This document shows positions 15,230 through 21,530 of a stretch of 40,343 bases of DNA, in pieces. The stretch spans positions 73,385 to 113,727 of the forward strand of contig MHQW01000032.1 in assembly GCA_001820785.1 (NCBI GenBank), read 5' to 3'. Origin of the DNA: Candidatus Sungbacteria bacterium RIFCSPLOWO2_02_FULL_51_17. GTDB lineage: Bacteria > Patescibacteriota > Minisyncoccia > Sungbacterales > GWA2-42-14. The notes under the pieces were generated by a model. It saw only the letters and a list, made by a program, of their open reading frames with translations, ran no database searches and had not been told where the DNA came from. The translations under genes and the position numbers were made by a program. Numbering within the stretch: the stretch's first letter is position 1; each line of letters starts with the position of its first letter.

Positions 15230-16507
15230 ATGTCAAGCTTTCTCCAAAATACGAATACCCTCATTGATCATGCGGCGGCGCTAGTAGGAGTTGATGCAGC
15301 GATGCTTGCCGCACTGAAAAAACCTGCTCGCGTCATTGAGGTTGGGCTTTCGGTCGCCATGGATGACGGGACCAAGAAAACATTTCCCGCCTGGCGCGTC
15401 CAGCACTCGGATGCCGTCGGCCCTTTTAAGGGCGGTATCCGCTTTCATCCGGATGCGAACCTTGATGAGGTGTCGGCGCTTGCCTCTCTCATGACGTGGA
15501 AGTGTTCCCTTATGGGCATTCCGTTTGGAGGCGCGAAGGGTGCAGTCCGTGTAAACCCGCGCGAACTTTCGCGGGGCGAGGTTGAGCGTGTGTCGCGGGC
15601 ATATGTGCGTGCCATTGCGGATGCTATCGGTCCCGAAAAAGATATTCCGGCCCCCGACGTGAATACAGACAGTCAGATCATGGCCTGGATGGTGGACGAG
15701 TATTCGCATGCGCGGGGGTATTTCGTGCCGGGCGCTTTTACGGGAAAGCCGATTGAACTGGAGGGTTCCCAGGGGCGTGAGGTCGCTACCGCTTTCGGCG
15801 GATTCGTAACGCTTCGCGAATATTTAAAACAGGCAAGTGATCTTTCTCTTGCCTCGGGCGACGTGACTGTTGCCATTCAGGGGGTCGGCAATGTGGGTGG
15901 ACATCTCGCCGAAATGCTTCACCAAGGCGGTTTCAAGGTTGTAGCGCTTTCCGATTCAAAGGGCGGATTGTATAATCCTGATGGCCTAAACGTCGCCACG
16001 CTCTTGGAGGAGAAAAAAACGAAAAGCAATGCCCCTCTTTCAGATATGAGAGAGGCCGCCGACAAAAAGATCACGAATAAGGAGCTACTGGAACTTGATG
16101 TAGAGGTTCTGGTTCCGGCAGCGCTTGAGGCGCAGATCACCGAGAAGAATGCCGATGCCGTACGGGCTATTGTGGTGGTTGAAATGGCCAACGGGCCGAT
16201 AACGGCCGCCGGAGAGGAGGCACTGATACAAAAGGGGATTGAGGTGATCCCCGATATTCTTGCAAACGGTGGCGGAGTCGTCGGCTCCTATTTTGAATGG
16301 GTGCAAAATCTTCAGCGCTTTTACTGGGAGGAGGCGGAGGTGTTGGAAAAAATTGATAAGGTCGTAACGGCGGCATTTCACGGTGTCATGCGCATGAAAA
16401 AAGAGCATGATATGACGTGGCGCGAGGCGGCGTACGCTAAGGCGATTGCGCGCGTTGTGCGGGCCATGGAACTTCGGGGGAGGCGTGAGGAGGGAGCGCC
16501 ATTATAA
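15230..16507 (+). CDS. gdhA: Glutamate dehydrogenase (Glu/Leu/Phe/Val dehydrogenase family)
   Basis: 425 residues, the length of the hexameric NAD(P)-dependent enzyme, which interconverts glutamate with 2-oxoglutarate and ammonia. The substrate-binding GPFKGGIRFHPD is at about 64-75, the catalytic lysine block MGIPFGGAKGAVRVNPRELS at about 95-114, and APDVNTDSQIMAWMVDEYS at about 143-161. The nucleotide fold VAIQGVGNVGGHLAEML is near residue 213, with the C-terminal ILANGGGVVGSYFEWVQN at about 342-359. An aspartate-free GxGxxG-D pattern (ALSDSKGG) follows; cofactor choice is not decided from this. It links nitrogen and carbon metabolism in a small genome that also keeps GAPDH nearby. Confidence 0.94.
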   Translation: MSSFLQNTNTLIDHAAALVGVDAAMLAALKKPARVIEVGLSVAMDDGTKKTFPAWRVQHSDAVGPFKGGIRFHPDANLDEVSALASLMTWKCSLMGIPFGGAKGAVRVNPRELSRGEVERVSRAYVRAIADAIGPEKDIPAPDVNTDSQIMAWMVDEYSHARGYFVPGAFTGKPIELEGSQGREVATAFGGFVTLREYLKQASDLSLASGDVTVAIQGVGNVGGHLAEMLHQGGFKVVALSDSKGGLYNPDGLNVATLLEEKKTKSNAPLSDMREAADKKITNKELLELDVEVLVPAALEAQITEKNADAVRAIVVVEMANGPITAAGEEALIQKGIEVIPDILANGGGVVGSYFEWVQNLQRFYWEEAEVLEKIDKVVTAAFHGVMRMKKEHDMTWREAAYAKAIARVVRAMELRGRREEGAPL

Positions 16508-16527
16508 AAGGCCTCGCGGGGAGGCCT
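16506..16527 (-). terminator. Intrinsic terminator for the small minus-strand membrane protein
   Basis: Stem AGGCCTC (16509-16515) / GAGGCCT (16521-16527). Read on the minus strand it is followed by TTTTATAAT, a U-tract. It overlaps the end of gdhA, which could also use the hairpin but has no T run on the plus strand. Confidence 0.7.
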
Positions 16528-16533
16528 GTGTCA

Positions 16534-16752
16534 TCATCTGTTGCTTATCAAGGAGAAGAACGCACCGATAAGTCCCACCGGAATACCAAGCGCTATGCCG
16601 TCTACGACCGTACCCAGCACCCAGTGAACGTTCAATGGAATGATGGGGTGCGTGGGGGGACCGAAGATTGCCCCAAGGACGATACCAAAAACAGTGAAGA
16701 AAAAGAGAAATCCCGCAAATCCAGCAAGCCAAGCATCAAAAAATTTCCTCAT
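16534..16752 (-). CDS. Small two-helix membrane protein
   Basis: 72 residues, not recognised. A short basic and aromatic N-terminus (MRKFFDAWLAG) leads into helix 1 (FAGFLFFFTVFGIVLGAIFG). A Pro-rich loop (PPTHPIIPLNVHW) follows, then helix 2 (VDGIALGIPVGLIGAFFSLIS). GGAGG lies 10 bases before the ATG on the minus strand (16763-16767), supporting the start. It diverges from the GAPDH leader region and ends in a clear intrinsic terminator, so it is monocistronic. The function is unknown. Confidence 0.75.
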   Translation of the reverse strand: MRKFFDAWLAGFAGFLFFFTVFGIVLGAIFGPPTHPIIPLNVHWVLGTVVDGIALGIPVGLIGAFFSLISNR

Positions 16753-16776
16753 GGTATCGGTTCCTCCGTGACGAAT

Positions 16777-16823
16777 GTGCTATACTGTATGTATACAAGA
16801 GAGGGGTTGGAGTCAACCCTCCC
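16777..16823 (+). promoter_or_regulatory. Extended -10 promoter and leader hairpin upstream of the GAPDH N-terminal mimic
   Basis: TGCTATACT (TG at 16778-16779, TATACT 16781-16786) is a good extended -10. It is followed at 16799-16822 by a hairpin, GAGGG-TTG pairing with CAACCCTC around one bulged G. The hairpin sits between the probable start site and ATG 16844. Confidence 0.5.
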
Positions 16824-16843
16824 TATCAACATAATTTTTTATC

Positions 16844-16933
16844 ATGACAAAAGTAGCGATCAACGGGTTTGGGCGCACACCCCTTTGCCTATTTTTTAAT
16901 GGTCGGGTGCGAGTTGTGTATAGCCAGCTGTAA
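16844..16933 (+). CDS. 29-codon ORF beginning with a GAPDH N-terminus (decayed paralogue or leader peptide)
   Basis: The ORF begins MTKVAINGFGR, the classical GAPDH opening, and then continues TPLCLFFNGRVRVVYSQL to TAA with no further GAPDH similarity. It lies 20 bases upstream of the complete gap gene, which itself begins MINVAINGFGR. The shared VAINGFGR is encoded with several different synonymous codons, so this is not a recent direct copy. It has its own upstream extended -10 and hairpin. It could be the 5' stump of an older second gap gene after an internal deletion, or a translated leader that influences gap expression. No Shine-Dalgarno is visible. Confidence 0.55.
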   Translation: MTKVAINGFGRTPLCLFFNGRVRVVYSQL

Positions 16934-16953
16934 TTCTTTTTCATTTCTTTATT

Positions 16954-17961
16954 ATGATCAATGTAGCAATCAATGGTTTCGGGCGTATCGGCAGGTCATT
17001 TTTTCGGCTTGCTTTCGGTTCGCCGGACATTCAGATAGTTGCGGTCAACGATCTTACGGATCCGGCAACGCTTGCTTATCTTCTTACCTATGATAGCGCG
17101 TACGGGCGGTATGCAAAAAAAGTTGAGGCATTCGCCGAGCATTTTGCGGTTGACGGCGCGGAGGTAAAAATATTCGCGGAACGGGAGCCGCAAAAACTTC
17201 CGTGGAAGGATCTCGGAGTTGATGTGGTGGTGGAGTCAACCGGTTTTTATACTGACGCCGCAAAAGCGCGAGTGCATCTTGATGCCGGAGCGAAACACGT
17301 TGTCATTACGGCACCTGCCTCGGGCGAGCTTGATACGGCGCTTGTCGGAGTGAACGATGAAAAATTCATAGGCGGATGCGGCCCCATTACCTCTAACGCT
17401 TCATGTACGACGAATGCGTCAGCACCCGTCATGGCGATTTTACGGGAACATTTCGGTATTCAAAAAGCGTTTTTGCAGACGGTGCATGGCTATACCGCGA
17501 CTCAAAAACTTGTTGACGGGCCGGATCCGAAAGATATGCGCCGGGGGCGCGCGGCCGCCGTGAACATCGTACCCTCTTCTACGGGAGCGGCAGAATCGGT
17601 CATCAAAGTCATTCCAGAACTAGAGGGAATCTTTGACGGTATTGCGATACGCGTCCCCGTCATTACCGGGTCCTTGGTGATGATAACCGCGCTTCTTTCC
17701 CAAAAAACAACCGCCGCGGAAATAAATGATGTGTTTCGTCGCGCGGCGCTAGAGCCGCGCTGGTCAAAGTCGGTGAAGGTCACGGAAGACCAAGTGGTCT
17801 CAACCGATATTATTGGCGAGCCGTACGGGGCGGTAGTTGACCTTGGCTTTACAAAGGTGGTGGATGGAGATCTTGCGACCGTGTATTCCTGGTACGACAA
17901 CGAGTTCGGGTATACGACCACACTTGTGGAGCATGTGAGAAGGGTTGCGAAAGCGCTGTAA
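16954..17961 (+). CDS. gap: Glyceraldehyde-3-phosphate dehydrogenase, type I
   Basis: 335 residues, standard length. It oxidises glyceraldehyde-3-phosphate to 1,3-bisphosphoglycerate with NAD(P) in glycolysis. The Rossmann entry VAINGFGRIGRSFFRLAF is at residues 3-20 and the catalytic cysteine is in SNASCTTN (about 148-155). HGYTATQKLVDGP, with the phosphate-site RRGRAAAVNIVPSSTGAA, follows. The C-terminal YDNEFGYTTTLVEHV is at about 312-326. The nucleotide-specificity position after the second strand reads VNDLTD, an aspartate typical of NAD preference. It is preceded by the GAPDH-like mini-ORF and followed by a bidirectional terminator. No other glycolytic gene is adjacent. Confidence 0.96.
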   Translation: MINVAINGFGRIGRSFFRLAFGSPDIQIVAVNDLTDPATLAYLLTYDSAYGRYAKKVEAFAEHFAVDGAEVKIFAEREPQKLPWKDLGVDVVVESTGFYTDAAKARVHLDAGAKHVVITAPASGELDTALVGVNDEKFIGGCGPITSNASCTTNASAPVMAILREHFGIQKAFLQTVHGYTATQKLVDGPDPKDMRRGRAAAVNIVPSSTGAAESVIKVIPELEGIFDGIAIRVPVITGSLVMITALLSQKTTAAEINDVFRRAALEPRWSKSVKVTEDQVVSTDIIGEPYGAVVDLGFTKVVDGDLATVYSWYDNEFGYTTTLVEHVRRVAKAL

Positions 17962-17967
17962 AAATGT

Positions 17968-17990
17968 AAAAAGCCCATTCAGGGCTTTTT
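17968..17990. terminator. Bidirectional intrinsic terminator after gap
   Basis: Stem AAAAAGCCC (17968-17976) / GGGCTTTTT (17982-17990), loop ATTCA. It serves gap on the plus strand and the convergent membrane gene on the minus strand, whose stop overlaps the right arm. Confidence 0.85.
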
Positions 17991-18364
17991 CAATTGGCGT
18001 AGAGTTGCCAGTAATTCCATCCGGTGGCGATGATATACATCGCATTTAGTGACCACAGAGGCCATGGGTGTGCCAGCAATCGGCATAGCGCATAGGATGA
18101 GACAAGCATGATCGGTTTTTGAACGATCACTGTTGGCCAGAAACCGAGGATGCCAAAGAGCGTCTTTGCGATCGGGTTGTTCTCAACCACTGGGCCATAC
18201 TGTGAGACGGCAACCCAGGTGCTGTGAACATCAAGCACTTGCAGGAGCGCGAGTAGTATATAGAGTGCGGCAGGTGGCACGATGCCGTTAAGCGTTTCTT
18301 TCCGGATCATCAGAACCCCGGCCATAGTGATTACTATGAGAAGTCCAAGCAGGATTCCGAACAT
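17990..18364 (-). CDS. Hypothetical polytopic membrane protein (DUF5658-like)
   Basis: About 124 residues with roughly three to four hydrophobic segments. The middle shows LQVLDVHSTWVAV, then VVENNPIAKTLFGILG. A 'LD-x-x-x-T ... E-x-NP' signature of this kind is seen in DUF5658-type small membrane proteins; I hold that assignment as tentative. The open frame reaches 18409 but would overlap the upstream gene by 43 bases. ATG 18364 comes two bases after that gene's TAG (TAGCCATG), which suggests termination-reinitiation coupling and is the start chosen. The two genes are therefore one transcript from the promoter at 18799-18827. Confidence 0.65.
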   Translation of the reverse strand: MFGILLGLLIVITMAGVLMIRKETLNGIVPPAALYILLALLQVLDVHSTWVAVSQYGPVVENNPIAKTLFGILGFWPTVIVQKPIMLVSSYALCRLLAHPWPLWSLNAMYIIATGWNYWQLYAN

Positions 18365-18366
18365 GG

Positions 18367-18771
18367 CTAGTGTGGTTTTTCGTGAACAGGATTTGGCGAA
18401 ACCAGACACGCATATTGTCCCGCCTCAACATAGATGCACTCTTCTCCGATGAGGCGCGCGATCTCGGCAAGTTTCGCCAGAAGTTTCGGAATGCGCTCCG
18501 GTCCGGCAAATGACACGCGGTATTGGACACACTCGTCATATACTGGTTCGTCGGACCCGTTTTTCCACAGGCCGAATTGTGGCACCAGGGTCGTGGTGTA
18601 CGCCCCATACTCGGCGAAAAGAAAGCGATGCAGAAGTTCTTTTGCGGTGATGCCGTCACATCGCTGAAGGAGCTTATAGGACGGGATGAAAAAAATCGCT
18701 GGGCGCCCAAGGTCGGTGAGCACATAGGACGCATCCGGCATTTCAAACTGCTGCCATTTGTTTTCGCGCAC
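18367..18771 (-). CDS. Hypothetical soluble protein
   Basis: 134 residues, not recognised. It is a mixed alpha/beta-looking protein without membrane segments. Notable stretches are GITAKELLHRFLFAEYGAYTTT, VQYRVSFAGPERIPKLLAKLAEIARLIGEE and CIYVEAGQYACLVSP near the C-terminus. The start is GTG 18771, about 20 bases downstream of the predicted transcription start; ATG 18741 is an alternative. It is followed two bases later by the membrane protein at 18364. The promoter TTGACA / TATCAT with a 17-base spacer is one of the best in the window, so expression may be high. Confidence 0.65.
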   Translation of the reverse strand: MRENKWQQFEMPDASYVLTDLGRPAIFFIPSYKLLQRCDGITAKELLHRFLFAEYGAYTTTLVPQFGLWKNGSDEPVYDECVQYRVSFAGPERIPKLLAKLAEIARLIGEECIYVEAGQYACLVSPNPVHEKPH

Positions 18772-18798
18772 GTTCAGTCAAGGAGCAATTGATAATGC

Positions 18799-18827
18799 AT
18801 GATAACATGGTTTTTTTATTATGTCAA
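18799..18827 (-). promoter_or_regulatory. Sigma70 promoter of the 18771-17990 gene pair
   Basis: Minus strand: TTGACA (18822-18827), spacer 17, TATCAT (18799-18804), with TG before the -10. The -35 box overlaps the last codons and stop of the upstream secreted-protein gene. Confidence 0.8.
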
Positions 18828-19220
18828 ATATTTTCGCGGGCAAGAAAAAATCCGCCTGGGGGCGGATACGACAGGATCGGCGGGCTTCTTTTTCCCCTCC
18901 CTCTCTTTTTCTTGTTTTTTGACCTCTTGATCTAATGCGATGTGCTCATCGGCAGTCATCCCTGATATGAGGCCATCCAATTGCCGGTTGCGCTTCAGGA
19001 GCTGAAGTGCCAATTCCTCTCTCTTTTCGGGGGTGAGCATTTCCTTTTCCTTATCAAAAAGATCATGAAATTCCATGTAGTCAAGGAATGCTTTCGCGAT
19101 TACCCGTATCTCATCCTCGGTGTAATTCCGTTTGTCTTGGGCCGGGAGGCCGGAAAAGATGACGATCCCGGCAATGATAGCAATTCCAATGAGGGCCAGA
19201 AGTATAAGCATTCTCGGCAT
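18819..19220 (-). CDS. Hypothetical membrane-anchored or secreted charged protein
   Basis: 133 residues. An N-terminal hydrophobic segment (MPRMLILLALIGIAIIAGIVIF) anchors or exports the protein. A highly charged, helix-rich region follows (YTEDEIRVIAKAFLDYMEFHDLFDKEKEMLTPEKREELALQLLKRNRQ, shown here in part as LTPEKREELALQLLKRNRQ). It shares the 'TPEKREELA / TPEERRKLA' wording with the exported coiled-coil protein at 19478-19975, so the two may be distant paralogues. A terminator-like hairpin (18851-18866 with six U after it) lies inside its last codons, before the stop at 18819, which is odd. It is driven by the promoter at 19251-19279; no Shine-Dalgarno is visible. Confidence 0.65.
   Translation of the reverse strand: MPRMLILLALIGIAIIAGIVIFSGLPAQDKRNYTEDEIRVIAKAFLDYMEFHDLFDKEKEMLTPEKREELALQLLKRNRQLDGLISGMTADEHIALDQEVKKQEKEREGKKKPADPVVSAPRRIFSCPRKYLT
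18845..18866 (-). terminator. Terminator-like hairpin inside the 3' end of the 18819-19220 gene
   Basis: Minus strand: TCCGCC (18861-18866) loop CCCA, GGCGGA (18851-18856), then TTTTTT (18845-18850). It lies 26 bases before the in-frame stop codon. Confidence 0.65.
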
Positions 19221-19250
19221 GTTTTCAGACGAAAAGAAGGGGCTGTAAAG

Positions 19251-19279
19251 TATATATCATTATTTTATGATACTGTCAA
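19251..19279 (-). promoter_or_regulatory. Sigma70 promoter of the 18819-19220 gene
   Basis: Minus strand: TTGACA (19274-19279), spacer 17, TATATA (19251-19256); a second reading gives TATACT two bases further. Start near 19243, about 22 bases before ATG 19220. Confidence 0.75.
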
Positions 19280-19337
19280 TATCTCGTAATGGTTCAATAG
19301 CCTGGAACTACCCCTGCTACTATGGGGTATATGGCAT

Positions 19338-19455
19338 ATAAAAAATGGCCAAGAGACGTGCTCTCGGCCATGCTAGCATCACCTATCACTAATTTGCTGA
19401 AGTGATATCACGAATAGCCATCAGCGTTCTGGTAAGAACCTCCTGCTGGCTATGT
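19338..19455 (-). ncRNA. Candidate small structured RNA ending in an intrinsic terminator
   Basis: No gene is present from 19221 to 19477. On the minus strand three hairpins follow one another. The first (about 19420-19455) has an inner stem GTTCT/AGAAC inside an outer CAGC/GCTG pairing. The second is TATCACT/AGTGATA (19384-19407). The third (ATGGCC and GAGA pairing across 19345-19371) is followed by TTTTTATA, a good terminator. The nearest upstream gene already has its own terminator at 19467-19494, so this second terminator needs another transcript. I find no clear promoter for it. It could instead be a back-up terminator with chance structure. Confidence 0.35.
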
Positions 19456-19465
19456 GCGGCATCAT

Positions 19466-19494
19466 TAAAAAAACGGCTCACTGTGGCGAGCCGT
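19466..19494 (-). terminator. Intrinsic terminator of the exported coiled-coil protein gene
   Basis: Minus strand: ACGGCTC (19488-19494) loop 8, GAGCCGT (19473-19479), then a run of T ending near 19466. The gene's TGA (19478-19480) is in the stem. Confidence 0.85.
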
Positions 19495-19975
19495 CCCTCT
19501 CTTCAAATCTGATACTGGCAAATTCTTCCAGAAGCGCCTTTTCCTTTTGGTTCAGCTTGTTTGCAAGTTTCCGCCGCTCTTCCGGAGTGAACGTCTTATA
19601 TTCCTCGGCTAAACTAGCGAACATCTTCAACATTTGTGCGGCAAAATCACGGATCTCCTCCTCCAATTTTGCGATATCGCTATCAGAGGTGGTGCGATCC
19701 GGTCCCGACATGAGGAACTCTACATCGCTTTTGGTGAAAAGCGGCGTATTTTGCTGCTCGCCATTCTTCATGGAGCGCGCCGCCTTCAAAACCGCGCGTT
19801 CCTGCACTTCCGCAAACTTTTGCATCCAGGCCTGCATTTCCGCAAGATCTTTTGCAAGTTCCTGAAGTGCTTCTTGTTCGCTCTGAATGCTCTGGGGCGC
19901 GCTTGTCTGGGCGGATCCTGCTGAAGTGAACGCCAGCAAAAGCGTTACTGCAAGAGCTGCAGAGAATGCCCTCAT
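19478..19975 (-). CDS. Exported coiled-coil protein, function unknown
   Basis: 165 residues. A classic signal peptide (MRAFSAALAVTLLLAFTSAGSAQ, with cleavage probably after the AQ/ASAQ-like site near residue 23) precedes an almost entirely helical, Glu/Ala/Lys-rich body. The body contains QSEQEALQELAKDLAEMQAWMQKF, an acidic segment with DIAKLEEEIRDFAAQM, and FTPEERRKLANKLNQKEKALLEEF near the end. No cysteines. AAGGAG lies 8 bases before the ATG, one of the clearest Shine-Dalgarno sequences in the window. It resembles the neighbour at 18819-19220 in the TPEERRKLA motif. It is probably a surface or periplasm-like helical protein. Confidence 0.7.
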   Translation of the reverse strand: MRAFSAALAVTLLLAFTSAGSAQTSAPQSIQSEQEALQELAKDLAEMQAWMQKFAEVQERAVLKAARSMKNGEQQNTPLFTKSDVEFLMSGPDRTTSDSDIAKLEEEIRDFAAQMLKMFASLAEEYKTFTPEERRKLANKLNQKEKALLEEFASIRFEERDGSPQ

Positions 19976-20119
19976 TTCAAACTCTCCTTTTCAAAAAACG
20001 ATCATGGGTTACAGGCAAAAGGTGGCATGACCACACATATTCTGTCAAGGGGTTTCCTTTTTTCGTTCTTTACTATAAAATCAAGCAACGGCAGTAGTTT
20101 TGTAAAGTGCTTACTGTAT

Positions 20120-21388
20120 ATGTTGCAGTCAAAACTTTTTGGGAAAACGCTCCGCGAGGGGCCAAAGGATGAAGTGTCCAGGAACGCCGATCTTCTGACG
20201 CGAGCCGGTTTTGTCGCAAAAGAAATGGCGGGGGTGTATTCATTTCTGCCGCTGGGGCTTCGCGTACTTTGGAATATCGCCGCTATTATCCGCAAGACAT
20301 TGAACGAAGAACTGAATGCACAGGAGGTGCTTATGCCAGCGCTCCACCCGATAGAGAACTATCAAAAAACGGGTCGGGACACCATAGATATTCTTTTCCA
20401 CACCGAGCTTGTTTCCGGCGGGCATCTGGTGCTCGGGCAAAGTCACGAAGAGATCGTGGTGCCACTCGCACAGCGCTTTATCTCTTCCTACCGCGACCTG
20501 CCGCTGGGGCTGTATCAGATACAGACAAAATTCCGCAACGAACTTCGCGCGAAGTCAGGACTTCTCCGCGGCCGCGAATTTCTCATGAAGGACCTGTATT
20601 CGTTTCATGCCACAGAGGAGGACTTTGATGCTTACTACGAGAAGGCAAAGACCGTGTATGCCAACATTTTTCAGCGCCTCGGACTTGGCGACATCACCTT
20701 TCTTACATTCGCATCGGGTGGAACATTTTCAAAATATTCCCATGAATTTCAGGCGCTCACCGACGCAGGAGAAGATATTGTGTATCTGTGCGAATCGTGC
20801 CACGTTGCCGTAAATGATGAGATCATCCAGGAGCAGGCCGCATGCCCCAAGTGCAACGCGCCTCGTGAAAAGTTGGTGGAGAAAAAGGCGATAGAGGTCG
20901 GAAACATTTTTCCGCTTAAGGGAAAATTCTCTGACGCATTCGGTCTTTCCTATACCGATGAAAAAGGCGCGGCGCGGTCAATTACGATGGGGTGCTACGG
21001 GATCGGTTTGAGCCGCGTGATGGGGGCGATCGTTGAGGTTCACCACGATGAAAAGGGCATGATGTGGCCGGAAGCCGTTGCACCGTTTGCAGTGCACCTT
21101 CTTGAGTTGTCCGGTAACACTGCGAATCTGGAGGTAAAGAAGGCATCGGAAAAATTGTACAAAGAATTTCTTGAAAAAGGCATTGCAGTATTATATGATG
21201 ACCGCGGCGATAAAACGCCCGGTCAGAAATTTGCCGACGCCGATCTTATCGGAATCCCATGGCGCGTTGTTATCTCTGAAAAGACCATTGCGGGAAAGAA
21301 GGTTGAGGTGAAAAAGCGAAGTGAGAAAGATGTGGTATTCATGACGGAAGAGCAGTTGTTGGAAAAAATTTCAGGTCTCACGCGCTAG
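20120..21388 (+). CDS. proS: Prolyl-tRNA synthetase, short form without the editing insertion
   Basis: About 422 residues, against about 570 in E. coli. Class II motif 1 lies around LMPALHPIENYQKTGR (residues about 72-87). Motif 2 is at FRNELRAKSGLLRGREFLMKD (about 138-158, split as FRNELRAKSGLL and RGREFLMKDLYSFH) and motif 3 at CYGIGLSRVMGAIVE near 290. The C-terminal anticodon domain contains YDDRGDKTPGQKFADADLIGIPWRVV. Between motifs 2 and 3, where many bacteria carry the roughly 180-residue INS editing domain, only a short segment with CESC and CPKC is found. The open frame reaches 20027; the family N-terminus (LQSKLFGKTLREGPKDEVSRNADLL) points to ATG 20120. TACTGT ends two bases before it. 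Confidence 0.93.
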   Translation: MLQSKLFGKTLREGPKDEVSRNADLLTRAGFVAKEMAGVYSFLPLGLRVLWNIAAIIRKTLNEELNAQEVLMPALHPIENYQKTGRDTIDILFHTELVSGGHLVLGQSHEEIVVPLAQRFISSYRDLPLGLYQIQTKFRNELRAKSGLLRGREFLMKDLYSFHATEEDFDAYYEKAKTVYANIFQRLGLGDITFLTFASGGTFSKYSHEFQALTDAGEDIVYLCESCHVAVNDEIIQEQAACPKCNAPREKLVEKKAIEVGNIFPLKGKFSDAFGLSYTDEKGAARSITMGCYGIGLSRVMGAIVEVHHDEKGMMWPEAVAPFAVHLLELSGNTANLEVKKASEKLYKEFLEKGIAVLYDDRGDKTPGQKFADADLIGIPWRVVISEKTIAGKKVEVKKRSEKDVVFMTEEQLLEKISGLTR

Positions 21389-21530
21389 CTTCTGGATACA
21401 TGCAAGTGTGCATGGTCTACGTCTATGCTTTTTGCTTTTATGAATGTGCGCATTGGGATTTGTTTAGAAATGAGAAATTTTCTCAAACCAACAAGAATGT
21501 GTGCGGGGCAGGCATCGGCATCTTACCACT
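21389..21530 (+). other. Intergenic region between proS and mreB2
   Basis: No gene seen. It holds a small A/T-rich hairpin, GAGAA/TTCTC (about 21471-21483), and no convincing -35/-10 pair. TTACCACT directly precedes ATG 21531. Confidence 0.4.
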
